From the NCBI RefSeq assembly GCF_020859565.1, contig NZ_JAJHUO010000036.1:1-64000 (forward strand): 64,000 bases of DNA. The letters are read 5' to 3'. The stretch is from Saccharothrix luteola (GTDB lineage Bacteria > Actinomycetota > Actinomycetes > Mycobacteriales > Pseudonocardiaceae). The first letter of the stretch is position 1, and each line of letters begins with the position of its first letter. Positions 24,159 through 32,722 of this stretch are shown one piece after another. The position numbers and the translations under genes are program-made. Under the pieces are notes generated by a model. The model did not search any database, was not told the DNA's origin, and worked only from the letters and a program-made list of their open reading frames with translations.

Positions 24159-25305
24159 AGGTCGGGCCGGGCACCGCCGCCCTCCACGGCCCTCCCACCC
24201 AACCTCCTCATCCCACCCTCACCGCCGCACCCTCAGCATCCACCCTCACCGCCCCACCCGACCCTGCAGCCGAACCCAACGCCACCGGCCCGCTCCAGAG
24301 CCTATTGCGCGTCGTCAAAGCCAATTGCGACGCCGATTGCGACGCCATCCGCCCACTCATCGCCACCTGACCGATCATGGCTACCCCGACCCGCCATTCG
24401 ACCTCATCGGGGCGTCACGGGCTCATCTGGTCGTCATCGGCGCGAGCAAACCGGCCACCAGCAGCACACACCACCAGGGCCGCCACCAACCCGACCGCGA
24501 TCCCGTAGCGCCGCCACACGGCCCGCCCGCCCATCCTCCGCAGCACCACCGCGACCGCCCACGACCGCCACCAAGGCGGCCAGCGCGATCGTCAGCAACG
24601 CCCGCTACGCCTGCCATGCCAGCTAGCGGATTCACCAAGCCGGCCAACAGGTTCACCTAGCGGCCCGCGCCCGCGATCCCTGCGCGCGTGCGACGAGCCG
24701 TGGCTGCGCCGGCGACGCGGTTGCTGCGGTGCGCCCCACGCCCACATCTACGCCCACACCCACGCCGGCGACCCCGTGCTCCCGCGATTCGGTGCTCCCG
24801 CTCCCGCCGTCTGGCACTCACGCGAGGTGGTGCTCCCGCGAAGTGGCGTGCGTGCACCGCTTGGCTCCGCACGGCCCGAGCTCTTCCCCCGACGCTCGAA
24901 CATGCACCCCGAGGCCAGTGTCCTGGCACCGTGATGCCCGACGCTCCTGGCACCGACGCCCGACGCCCGACGTTTGGCACCGCGACGTCCGGTGCTCCTG
25001 GCGCGCACCCTGCCACCGGTGTTCAGGGGGCCACCGGTGTACGGGGGGCTGGTGGCTGTCTCCGTGACAGGCCGCCCGCCGTGCCTTGCCGCCTCCTTCT
25101 TTCCCGGCAACGTCAATGGTGTGTTCAAAGTTTCCTGACGACGTAACCCATCAGGGTGAACTCGGGCCGGGTGGATCGGATTGGCGGGTGGGTGGCACGG
25201 CTCTAGCTTGCCCGAAATCGCTGAACGCGCAACTGAGCCCGTTCCCGCCGTCCGTCGCGCGAAGCACGGACGGCGGGAACGGGGCATCGCACACGGCACC
25301 GCAGG
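24159..25305. other. Long region without a confident gene
   Basis: About 1.1 kb with CCA/CAC-rich, codon-poor sequence. One possible 39-residue membrane peptide is listed separately at 24415-24534. Between 24750 and 25020 a loose repetition of TGCTCCCG and GGCACC words occurs. It does not form a regular tandem array. No RNA gene is recognised. Confidence 0.5.
24415..24534 (-). CDS. Possible 39-aa membrane peptide or gene remnant
   Basis: The reading MGGRAVWRRYGIAVGLVAAL and onward has a basic start, one hydrophobic helix (about residues 11-25) and an acidic tail (RADDDQMSP). Third-position GC is high in its first half. A GGAGG abuts the ATG directly, too close to serve it. A different frame just upstream encodes another hydrophobic stretch (LLTIALAALVAVVGG), so this may be the end of a frameshifted membrane protein. 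Confidence 0.3.
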   Translation of the reverse strand: MGGRAVWRRYGIAVGLVAALVVCAAGGRFARADDDQMSP

Positions 25306-26103
25306 CTAAGCGCGGGTGCGGCCAACGTAGAGGTTGCGAGCACGGTAGTAAGTGTCAGTGGTTGGGCCGGACGTGCCGGAGGAGCCCTCCATCTGCAGGT
25401 TGATGATGATCCACATCGGTTTGCCGACGAAGTTGGCGCCCCGGTGCTGCCCGACCCACGTCCCGTCGAGGTAGTAGTGGATGTCCACATCCGTCGCACT
25501 GACCTTGGTGATCCACGCCCGATACGTGTGCCAGGAACCGGGCGACGACACCGGACGGATGGTGTTCGACCACCCGCCCGAGGCGTTCTTGTACGTGTTG
25601 AACCAGTTCCGCGCGTCACCCTTGTACTCCAGGATGTCGCTCTCCGGCGGCCACGAGTTGACACCCGTGAGCCAGAACGCGGGCCACGTGCCGCGCGCCG
25701 ACGGGGCCTGGAACTCGCCCCGCACCTCCCAGTTCGGGAACTGGTCGTTGACCAGCACGTGCTGCCGGGCGTGCACCGCACCGGAGTGGTACCGGATGGG
25801 CAGGTACGGGTCGGCCGAGCTGTTGCCCTCGTTCCAGTTGATCCGGGTCGCCCTGATGACCAGCGTCGACCCTTCCAGGAACACGTGGTTGTGGTCGGAC
25901 GCGCTCGCGTACATCCGGGCCGTGCCGTTGTGGTCCGAACCCCACGGGTAGCGGTAGTTCCAGACCGACTCCAACGTGCTGTAGTTCGCGAACGAACCGT
26001 TGATGACGGTTTCCCAGGTGGCTGCCCGGCCGAGCCCGGACGTGCCGAGGGCGGCCAGTCCGGCCCCGCCCGCCACCAGGAAACCGCGTCGACTCACTGT
26101 CAC
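25306..26103 (-). CDS. Tat-exported GH16-family beta-glucanase
   Basis: The 265-residue enzyme has a twin-arginine signal (SRRGFLVAGGAGLAALGTSG) and a GH16 domain with the catalytic ExDxxE motif PESDILEY (Glu154, Asp156, Glu159). WNYRYPW, GEFQAPSARGTWPAFWLTG and WHTYRAWITK are typical GH16 strands. Substrates could be laminarin, lichenan or other beta-1,3(4)-glucans. GTG 26103 follows GAGGAAAGGG; the in-frame ATG upstream lacks this. The enzyme could supply oligosaccharides to the beta-glucoside locus at 48-64 kb. Confidence 0.88.
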   Translation of the reverse strand: MTVSRRGFLVAGGAGLAALGTSGLGRAATWETVINGSFANYSTLESVWNYRYPWGSDHNGTARMYASASDHNHVFLEGSTLVIRATRINWNEGNSSADPYLPIRYHSGAVHARQHVLVNDQFPNWEVRGEFQAPSARGTWPAFWLTGVNSWPPESDILEYKGDARNWFNTYKNASGGWSNTIRPVSSPGSWHTYRAWITKVSATDVDIHYYLDGTWVGQHRGANFVGKPMWIIINLQMEGSSGTSGPTTDTYYRARNLYVGRTRA

Positions 26104-26119
26104 AGGAAAGCCCTTTCCT
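26104..26119 (-). promoter_or_regulatory. Hairpin over the GH16 ribosome-binding site
   Basis: AGGAAAG-CC-CTTTCCT is a perfect 7-bp dyad directly before the start codon. On the transcript it would sequester the AGGAAAG Shine-Dalgarno sequence. Confidence 0.5.
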
Positions 26120-26441
26120 CGACGACGTTGACGAGGCGGTGTCACTCCCGAACGTAGAGATCACACCAGGATCACGTCAACGACTGACTGCTCATGAAGG
26201 GCGAACGAGGGTGGGGAGAGTCGAAGGACGGTCCATTTTGGTCACGTCGACCTCCGGGACGCCGATTTCCGTTGCATAAGAAGGAAACCGTCGGGCGCGC
26301 GGGAAGGGCCGCGCGGGACGGGCGCTGCGCGTGGTCGCCATGGCACGATCCAGGGCAGGAGGTGACTGGTTGGTCACTCACAGTGCGAGACAAAAGAATC
26401 AGGAGACAAAGAACAGAAGAAGGCCGCTGGTCGGGGGTGGA
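26120..26441. other. Intergenic region between GH16 and tetR
   Basis: The stretch is relatively AT-rich for this genome. On the minus strand TTGACG (around 26177) and CTACGT (around 26155), 17 bases apart, are a candidate GH16 promoter. No gene is called. Confidence 0.4.
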
Positions 26442-27014
26442 TCAGTAGTGGCGGATGCCCTTCGACAGGGTTCGTGCCCACGGTGCGTCGACGTCGTCCG
26501 CGTGGACCGCCACCACCAGGTGGCACAGCATGCCCATGGCGAAGAACTGCTGCACCTGCTCCTCGCTGCCGCCGGACACGCTGCGCACGTACTCGACCGT
26601 CCGCGCGACCCCGCGCTGGAAGACCTCCCGCACGGCCGGTTCGGAGATCGCCGCACACTGGGCGTGCATCTGGACCAGCAGGAGCGTGTTCTCCGCGGAA
26701 ATCAGGTGGGCGTAGGCGTCGCCCATCGCGTGCAGGACGTCCTCCGGCGCGCTGCCCTTGGCCTCGGCGACCCCGTCGGCGAGGCTTTCCCTGACCCGCG
26801 CGAAGCTGTGCTCCACCACGGCCAGGAACAGGGCCTCCTTGTCGGGGAACAGCCGGTAGACGTACGCCTGCGAGATGCCGGCGGACTTCGCGACCTCGCC
26901 GGTGGTGGTGCCGTAGTAGCCGCGGGCGGCGAACGCGCCGATCGCGGTCCGTAGAACGGTCTCGCGGCGTTCCTCGGCGGTCGACAGGCGGCGTTCGCTC
27001 GATGCGGCAGGCAC
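26442..27014 (-). CDS. TetR-family transcriptional regulator
   Basis: The 190-residue protein has an N-terminal TetR DNA-binding domain: RRETVLRTAIGAFAARGYYGTTTGEVAKSAGISQAYVYRLFPDKEALF (residues about 14-62), followed by a helical ligand domain. The usual start would be ATG 27089, but it adds an uncharacteristic 25-residue extension through the promoter. The GTG at 27014 instead lies 6 bases after a -10 element, implying a leaderless message. It is divergent from the trypsin-like protease gene and may repress it or itself; the effector is unknown. Confidence 0.85.
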   Translation of the reverse strand: MPAASSERRLSTAEERRETVLRTAIGAFAARGYYGTTTGEVAKSAGISQAYVYRLFPDKEALFLAVVEHSFARVRESLADGVAEAKGSAPEDVLHAMGDAYAHLISAENTLLLVQMHAQCAAISEPAVREVFQRGVARTVEYVRSVSGGSEEQVQQFFAMGMLCHLVVAVHADDVDAPWARTLSKGIRHY

Positions 27015-27049
27015 AAGTGTAATTAACCACTCACACTTGCGGAAGTCAA
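27014..27049 (-). promoter_or_regulatory. Leaderless tetR promoter with overlapping dyad
   Basis: On the minus strand TTGACT (27049-27044), a 17-base spacer and TTAATT (27026-27021) precede the GTG start by 6 bases. The inverted repeat CAAGTGT (27014-27020) / ACACTTG (27033-27039) brackets the -10 element and touches the start codon, as expected for an autoregulatory TetR operator. Confidence 0.65.
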
Positions 27050-27109
27050 ATCGGGCCGCACGACACCTGGCAGAACCACGCCCTACCACGGGTCACACCG
27101 GAAGAACTC

Positions 27110-27123
27110 CCGTCGATCGACGG
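27110..27123. promoter_or_regulatory. Perfect 14-bp palindrome between tetR and protease
   Basis: CCGTCGATCGACGG lies 61 bases beyond the tetR -35 and 128 bases before the protease start. It is a candidate second operator for the divergent region. Confidence 0.4.
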
Positions 27124-27251
27124 ATTGTGAGCAGGCCGTTCGCCACGCACGATGAGTCGCCGGCAGAGGGGCCGGCTGGATAGTTCCCTGCGATCTCGAC
27201 GTCCGGCCACCCTGCGAGCACGAATCCGGCCGGGCGCGGGAAGGATCAACC

Positions 27252-28418
27252 GTGCGCGACACCGTGAGAAGGACGCTTGCCCTCGGTGTGGGCATCGTCG
27301 CCGCCCTGGCCGCCTTCGGGGGCCAGGCGATCGCCGCCCCGCCGTCGTCGGACGCGGGCAACCCCACGCCCATGGTCGTCGGCGGCACCCAGGCCGCCAA
27401 GGGCGAGTTCCCCTGGATGGTGCGCCTGTCCATGGGCTGCGGCGGCTCGATGCTGACCGACCAGCTGGTGCTGACGGCGGCGCACTGCGTCAGCCGCACC
27501 GGCAACAACACGTCCATCACCGCCACCTACGGCGTGGTGGACCTGCAGGACACGACCCGCGTCACCCGCACGTCGACCTACGTGCACCGCGCCCCCACCT
27601 ACGGCACGGCCACCGGCGGCGACTGGGCGATCATCAAGCTGGCCAGCCCGATCACCGGCGCGGCGCTGCTGCCGATCGCCACCACCGCGGCCTACAACAC
27701 CGGCGTGTTCACCGTGGCCGGCTGGGGCGCCACGCGGGAGAACGGCGGCCAGTCCCGCTACCTGCTCAAGGCGAACGTCGACTACATCGACGACACCACG
27801 TGCAAGAACTCCGACCCGTACTACGCGGACCTGATCCCGGCCGCCGAGCTGTGCGCGGGCAAGCTCGCGGGCGGCGTCGACACGTGCCAGGGCGACTCCG
27901 GCGGCCCGATGTTCCGCCGCGACAACAACGGCGCGTGGGTCCAGGTCGGCATCGTCAGCCACGGCAACGGGTGCGCTCGGGCCGACAACCCCGGCGTCTA
28001 CACCGAGGTCAGCACGTTCGCCGCGGCCATCAACCAGGCCGCGGCCGACCTCGGCGGCACGCCGCAGCCCCCCGGCAAGGTCTTCGAGAACCTCGACAAC
28101 GTCACCATCCCCGACGCGGGCGCGGCGGTCTACAGCAACGTCACGGTGAGCGGCGTCGCGGGCAACGCGCCGTCCACCCTCAAGGTCGGCGTGGACATCA
28201 AGCACAGCTACAGCGGCGACCTGGTGATCGACCTGGTGGCGCCGGACGGCTCCACCTACCGGGTCAAGAGCTCCAGCAACTCCAGCACGCCCAACGTGGT
28301 CGCCACCTACACCGTGAACGCCTCCTCCGAGGTCGCCAACGGCACGTGGCGGCTCAAGGTGCAGGACGTCTACAGCCAGGACACCGGCTACGTGGACGCG
28401 TGGCGGCTCACCTTCTGA
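27252..28418 (+). CDS. Secreted trypsin-like protease with C-terminal P (proprotein convertase) domain
   Basis: The 388-residue protein has a signal peptide (VRRTLALGVGIVAALAAFGGQAIAAP), a short propeptide, and the mature N-terminus motif VVGGTQAAKGEFPWMVRL. The catalytic triad is LTAAHC (His78), GDWAIIKL (Asp124) and CQGDSGGPMF (Ser216). Asp at DTCQGD predicts trypsin-like Lys/Arg specificity. Residues about 280-388 form a beta-jellyroll P domain (VGVDIKHSYSGDLVIDLVAPDG, then WRLKVQDVYSQDTG). It starts at a GTG behind AAGGAT and is followed by a strong terminator. Confidence 0.93.
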   Translation: MRDTVRRTLALGVGIVAALAAFGGQAIAAPPSSDAGNPTPMVVGGTQAAKGEFPWMVRLSMGCGGSMLTDQLVLTAAHCVSRTGNNTSITATYGVVDLQDTTRVTRTSTYVHRAPTYGTATGGDWAIIKLASPITGAALLPIATTAAYNTGVFTVAGWGATRENGGQSRYLLKANVDYIDDTTCKNSDPYYADLIPAAELCAGKLAGGVDTCQGDSGGPMFRRDNNGAWVQVGIVSHGNGCARADNPGVYTEVSTFAAAINQAAADLGGTPQPPGKVFENLDNVTIPDAGAAVYSNVTVSGVAGNAPSTLKVGVDIKHSYSGDLVIDLVAPDGSTYRVKSSSNSSTPNVVATYTVNASSEVANGTWRLKVQDVYSQDTGYVDAWRLTF

Positions 28419-28452
28419 CCCGACCGCACCACCCGACCGCACCACCCGACGA

Positions 28453-28478
28453 CCGCGCGCCGAGCACTCGGCGCGCGG
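28453..28478 (+). terminator. Rho-independent terminator of the protease gene
   Basis: CCGCGCGCCGAG pairs perfectly with CTCGGCGCGCGG around a 2-base loop and is followed by TTTGT. Confidence 0.85.
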
Positions 28479-28742
28479 TTTGTCATAGGTGTGCCAAAAT
28501 CAATCCCGGCACTGTGCGCCCGCGTGCCAATTGTTCTTCATAATCGTTTCTGTGTCTCGTTCGTGCAGGTCAAACGCTGGACAATTGTCCGAAGGTGACA
28601 ATTTCCAGCTCCGTCCGCGAATGGTCATCCAACAGTCTTGCGCAACTGTTGCGGCGTGGTTAATTTCCCCCTTGCAGCACGTCTGCGAACCATTCCACCC
28701 CTTATTTGCCGACGTGCGCTCGGCGTCAGGGAGGACGTTTCC
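28479..28742. promoter_or_regulatory. AT-richer upstream region with two dyads
   Basis: Before the surface-protein gene lie the perfect palindrome GGACAATTGTCC (28579-28590) and the inverted repeat CAACAGT (28630-28636) / ACTGTTG (28645-28651). The surrounding sequence is unusually AT-rich for this genome, which fits a regulated promoter region. Confidence 0.45.
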
Positions 28743-31268
28743 GTGAGACACAGCAGACCAGCCCGAGGGCTGACCAGGCTCGGCGCGGTGGCCATCGCGA
28801 CCACGGTCGTCGCGGGCCTCGCGATCGGCACGGGCACCGGTTCGGCCGCCCAGGGCGACCTGACCCAGACCTACAGCTGCCCGTTCCCCCTGATCGGCGA
28901 CCAGAACGTCTCGGTGAACATCAAGACCACCCAGCCGGGCACGGTCGCCGCCGGCGCGTTCACCCCGAAGCTCGACATCACCGCCGTGTCGAACGCGGGC
29001 GCGACGGCCACGCAGGGCTTGAGGCTCGTCGGCGCCGAGACGATCCGCGGCACCGCCCGCGCCACCTCGAAGGTCACCGCGCCCGGCGACCAGGGCGCGC
29101 TCACCGTGCAGGTCGCCGCGGACGTGCCGAACCAGCCGATCCCGGCCATCGGCGACGACCTCGTGCTCGACGCCGTCGGCTCCGCGCCCGGCCTGCGCTT
29201 CGACCAGCCCGGCGCCGCCACCGTCGAGGTGACCGACCTGGTGCTGGAGATGACCCCGCTGCGCGCCGACGGCACGCCGACCGACCTCGGCACGTTCGTC
29301 GCCGACTGCACGCCGACGCCGAACCAGGACACCGTGCTGCACACCTACGCCGTCTCGGGCGCGGCCGTCACGCCCGAGGCGCCGGCCGGCGTCGGCGGCA
29401 CGCCCCCGCTGCGCCAGGTCTACACGTGCCCGTTCCCGTTGATCGGCAACCAGAACGTCACCGTCGACATCGACACCGACCTGCCGGCGGAGATCGGCGT
29501 CGGCGAGTTCACGCCGGAGATCGACATCACCGCCGTGTCGAACGCCGGGCCGACCGCGACCCAGGGCCTGCGGCTCGTCGGCGCGGAGACCATCCAGGGC
29601 ACGGCGGTCGCGACGTCGTTGGTGCGGTCGCCGGGGAGCCACCTCGCCGTGGCCGTGCCGACGGCCGTGCCGAACCAGCCGATCCCGCCCAGCGGCGACC
29701 TGATCATCAACGCCGGTGGCGCCGCGCCCGCGCTCCGGTTCGACCAACCGGGCACGGCGACGCTGTCCGTGCACGACCTCGTGCTCACCATGACCCCGAA
29801 GAAGGCCGACGGCACCGACACCGGCCTCGGCACGTTCGTCGCGGACTGCACGCCGGTCGACCCGGCCCAGCGGACCGTGCTGCACACGTTCACCGTCACC
29901 TCGGCGCAGGACACCGAGGCTCCCACGACCCCTTCCGGCCTGACCGCCGGTGAGACCACGCCGACCAGCGTGCCCCTGTCGTGGGCCGCGGCGACCGACA
30001 ACGTCGGCGTGACGGGCTACGACGTCTACAACGGCGACACCCTCGCCACCACCGTGGAAAGCACCACCGCCACGGTCGACGGCCTCACGCCCGACACCGA
30101 GTACACCTTCACCGTCGTGGCCAAGGACGCGGCGGGCAACCGCTCGTCGGCCGGCGCACCGGTCACCGCCCGCACGAAGGCCGCACCGGACACCGGGGCG
30201 CCGACCGCGCCGGGCGACCTGGTCTCCACCGGCGCGACGCCGACCAGCGTCTCCCTGCAGTGGGCGGCGGCGACCGACGACATCGGCGTGACGGGCTACG
30301 ACGTCTACAACGGCAATACCCTCGCCACCACCGTGCAGGGCACCACCGCCACGGTCGACGGCCTGAGCGCGGACACCGAGTACACCTTCACCGTCGTGGC
30401 CAAGGACGCGGCGGGCAACACGTCCGACGCGAGCGCCCCGCTGAAGGTCCGCACCCGGCCGCTGCCGGACACCGAAGCGCCGGCCACGCCCGGCAACCTC
30501 CGATCCACCGCCCAGACCGAGACCAGCGTCGCCCTCGCCTGGGACGAGTCCGCGGACAACGTCGGCGTGACGGGCTACGACGTCTACAACGGCGGCACCC
30601 TCGCCACCACCGCGCAGGGCACCACCGCCACCGTCGACGGCCTGAGCGCGGACACCGAGTACACGTTCACCGTCGTGGCCAAGGACGCGGCGGGCAACAC
30701 GTCGGGCCCGAGCGCCGCGCTGAAGGTCCGCACGAAGGCGGGCCAAGGCCCGCCGGTCGTCGAGTACGGCTACGGCCTGACCGGCGGCACGAGGATCAAG
30801 GCCGCCAACGGCACGGTCGCCCTCACCGGTGGCATCGCCGCCGCGCTCGACCTGTCCACCGGCGCGTTCGACGCCGACCTGACCCTCGACCCGACCACCG
30901 GTCGGTTCAAGGCCTTCGGGTTCGTGCCGGTCAAGGCGAAGATCCAGTTCGCGCAGGCGGCCAAGACCACCGGCACGCTGGCGGCCGGCGTGCTCAAGTC
31001 GACGTCCAGCGTGACGGTGAAGCTGCCGCACGTCACCGTGCTCGGCATCCCGGTCAGCACGAGCCCCGACTGCCGCACGAAGACACCGGCCTCGATCCCG
31101 CTGGAGTCCAAGCCGGGTTTCGACCCGCTCGCGGGCGGCACCGTCGCGGGCTCGTACACGCTGCCGGAGCTGACCGGCTGCGGCCCGCTCACCGGCCTGA
31201 TCAGCGCGATGACGTCGGGTCCGGGCAACACCATCGAGGTGGCGCTGTCGCCGCGCCCGCAGCGCTGA
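28743..31268 (+). CDS. Large secreted surface protein: two DUF6801-like domains, three FnIII repeats, C-terminal beta domain
   Basis: The 841-residue protein has a signal peptide ending near SAAQGD. Two homologous domains of about 175-180 residues follow, each beginning TY(S/T)CPFPLIG(D/N)QNV and ending GTFVADCTP; these match my memory of DUF6801. Three fibronectin type III repeats come next, sharing VGVTGYDVYNG and YTFTVVAKDAAGN. A unique C-terminal domain of about 165 residues has a CGPLTG cysteine pair. FnIII linkers are common in actinomycete polysaccharide-active enzymes, but no catalytic motif is visible. GTG 28743 follows GGGAGG. Confidence 0.85.
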   Translation: MRHSRPARGLTRLGAVAIATTVVAGLAIGTGTGSAAQGDLTQTYSCPFPLIGDQNVSVNIKTTQPGTVAAGAFTPKLDITAVSNAGATATQGLRLVGAETIRGTARATSKVTAPGDQGALTVQVAADVPNQPIPAIGDDLVLDAVGSAPGLRFDQPGAATVEVTDLVLEMTPLRADGTPTDLGTFVADCTPTPNQDTVLHTYAVSGAAVTPEAPAGVGGTPPLRQVYTCPFPLIGNQNVTVDIDTDLPAEIGVGEFTPEIDITAVSNAGPTATQGLRLVGAETIQGTAVATSLVRSPGSHLAVAVPTAVPNQPIPPSGDLIINAGGAAPALRFDQPGTATLSVHDLVLTMTPKKADGTDTGLGTFVADCTPVDPAQRTVLHTFTVTSAQDTEAPTTPSGLTAGETTPTSVPLSWAAATDNVGVTGYDVYNGDTLATTVESTTATVDGLTPDTEYTFTVVAKDAAGNRSSAGAPVTARTKAAPDTGAPTAPGDLVSTGATPTSVSLQWAAATDDIGVTGYDVYNGNTLATTVQGTTATVDGLSADTEYTFTVVAKDAAGNTSDASAPLKVRTRPLPDTEAPATPGNLRSTAQTETSVALAWDESADNVGVTGYDVYNGGTLATTAQGTTATVDGLSADTEYTFTVVAKDAAGNTSGPSAALKVRTKAGQGPPVVEYGYGLTGGTRIKAANGTVALTGGIAAALDLSTGAFDADLTLDPTTGRFKAFGFVPVKAKIQFAQAAKTTGTLAAGVLKSTSSVTVKLPHVTVLGIPVSTSPDCRTKTPASIPLESKPGFDPLAGGTVAGSYTLPELTGCGPLTGLISAMTSGPGNTIEVALSPRPQR
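29915..30741 (+). repeat. Three near-identical FnIII-encoding DNA repeats
   Basis: Units of about 275-282 bases share long identical words such as GTGACGGGCTACGACGTCTA (30008, 30290 and 30566) and the AAGGACGCGGCGGGCAAC stretch. The identity at DNA level is much higher than needed for the protein. Confidence 0.8.
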
Positions 31269-31384
31269 TGCCCGGCGCCTGACCGAGCGGCCCGCCCGGA
31301 CCTCCGGGCGGGCCGCCCGACGCGGAATCGAGGTCCGCACTGACGAAGATGCACGCTGGCGGTCCACGCTGTCAGAGTCGCCGG

Positions 31385-32683
31385 ATGACGCATGCGGTGG
31401 TGTTGGGCGCGAGCATGGGCGGGCTGCTGGCGGCTCGCGCGCTGGTCGGTTTCTACGACCGGATCACGGTGGTCGACCGGGACCCGTTGACCGAGGACGT
31501 CGTGCACCGGCGCGGCGTGCCACAGGCCAAGCACTTCCACACGATCCTGCTGCGCGGCAAGCAGGCGCTGGACGTGATGTTCCCCGGGCTGACCGACGAG
31601 CTGGTCGACGCGGGCGGGTTGCGCGTCGGCTTCAACGTCGACGCGCGGTTCGTGCTCGCGGGCCACACCCTGGTCCGCGCGGACACCGGCGCGTCGGACA
31701 TCCAGACGACCCGGCCCATGCTGGAGGGCGCGATCCGGGCGAAGATCGCGGACTACCCCGGCGTGCGGATCATGCCCGGGTGCGACGTGGTCGGCCCGGT
31801 GTTCGAGCAGGGCCGGGTGGTCGGCGTGAAGGTGACCCGGGACGGCGCGGACGAGGTGCTGGACGCCGACCTCGTGATCGACGCGATGGGCCGGTCCGGT
31901 CGGGCCCGGGCCTGGCTGACGTCCCTGGGCCTGCCGACGCCCGACGAGGACCGCATCGACGTCGACATGGTCTACGCGAGCCGGCTGGTGCGCCCGGCCG
32001 CGCCGTTCCCGGACAAGCTGGTGCTCCTCGGCCCGGTGCCCGGCCGGCCGACCGGGTTCGCGTTCGCCGCGCAGGAGCACGGCCAGTGGATGATCACCCA
32101 GGTCGGCATGGCGGGTGACCACCCGCCCACCGACGAGGCGGGCTTCCTGGCGTTCCTCAAGCGGTCCGCGCCGCCGGACGTGCAGGACGCCGTCGCCGCC
32201 TCGGAGCCGCTCACGGAGATCCGCACGCACCGGTTCCCGGCCAGCCTGCGCCGCCGCTACGAGCGGCTGCGGCAGTTCCCGCCCGGCCTGCTGGTCTTCG
32301 GCGACGCGATGTGCAGCTTCAACCCGATCTACGGCCAGGGCATGACGGTGGCGGCGATGGAGTCCGAGGCGCTGCGCAAGTGCCTGCAGGACGGCGAGGA
32401 CGACCTGGCGCGGCGGTTCTTCCGCGCGTCGGCCAAGATCATCGACCCGGTGTGGCAGCTCAACGCGCTCGGCGACCTGGCGCTGCCGGAGATCACCGGC
32501 CACCGGTCGCTGTCCACCAAGGCGCTGAACCGGTACGTCGCCCGGCTGCAACGCGTCGCCACGCACGACCCCGTGGCCGCCACCGCGTTCATCCGCACCA
32601 TCGGGCTGCTCCAGCCGCCGTCGTCGATCCTGCGGCCGGACGTGCTGGCGCGCGTCGTGATCGGTGGTCTGCGCCGAAGCTGA
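31385..32683 (+). CDS. FAD-dependent monooxygenase/oxidoreductase
   Basis: The 432-residue protein has the dinucleotide-binding start VVLGASMGGLLAARAL, VVDRDPL, and an FAD ribityl/pyrophosphate motif FGDAMCSFNPIYGQGMTVAAMES at about residue 305, as in class A flavoprotein hydroxylases and halogenase-like proteins. RRGVPQAKHFHTILLRG recalls a subgroup of actinobacterial hydroxylases whose substrates are unknown. ATG 31385 puts the Rossmann motif at the N-terminus. It is a single gene between the surface protein and the two-component pair. Confidence 0.85.
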   Translation: MTHAVVLGASMGGLLAARALVGFYDRITVVDRDPLTEDVVHRRGVPQAKHFHTILLRGKQALDVMFPGLTDELVDAGGLRVGFNVDARFVLAGHTLVRADTGASDIQTTRPMLEGAIRAKIADYPGVRIMPGCDVVGPVFEQGRVVGVKVTRDGADEVLDADLVIDAMGRSGRARAWLTSLGLPTPDEDRIDVDMVYASRLVRPAAPFPDKLVLLGPVPGRPTGFAFAAQEHGQWMITQVGMAGDHPPTDEAGFLAFLKRSAPPDVQDAVAASEPLTEIRTHRFPASLRRRYERLRQFPPGLLVFGDAMCSFNPIYGQGMTVAAMESEALRKCLQDGEDDLARRFFRASAKIIDPVWQLNALGDLALPEITGHRSLSTKALNRYVARLQRVATHDPVAATAFIRTIGLLQPPSSILRPDVLARVVIGGLRRS

Positions 32684-32706
32684 GCCGACCGGCCCGCCGG
32701 CACGGC

Positions 32707-32722
32707 TACCTTGGGCACCATG
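32707..32722 (+). promoter_or_regulatory. Leaderless -10 element of the sensor kinase gene
   Basis: TACCTT (32707-32712) is followed by 7 bases and the ATG at 32720. No ribosome-binding site is present. A -35 element is not obvious. Confidence 0.4.

Noticed and set aside
24159..25305. Several 60-180-codon frames in the gene-free kilobase
   Set aside because: They are rich in Arg, Pro and His, have poor starts and no recognisable motif; the loose TGCTCCCG/GGCACC repetition explains part of the openness.
27045..27057. Fourth copy of the dispersed TTTGACA palindrome
   Set aside because: The 13-base match GTCAAATCGGGCC is present, but there is no second arm and the TTGACT part is better explained as the tetR -35 element.
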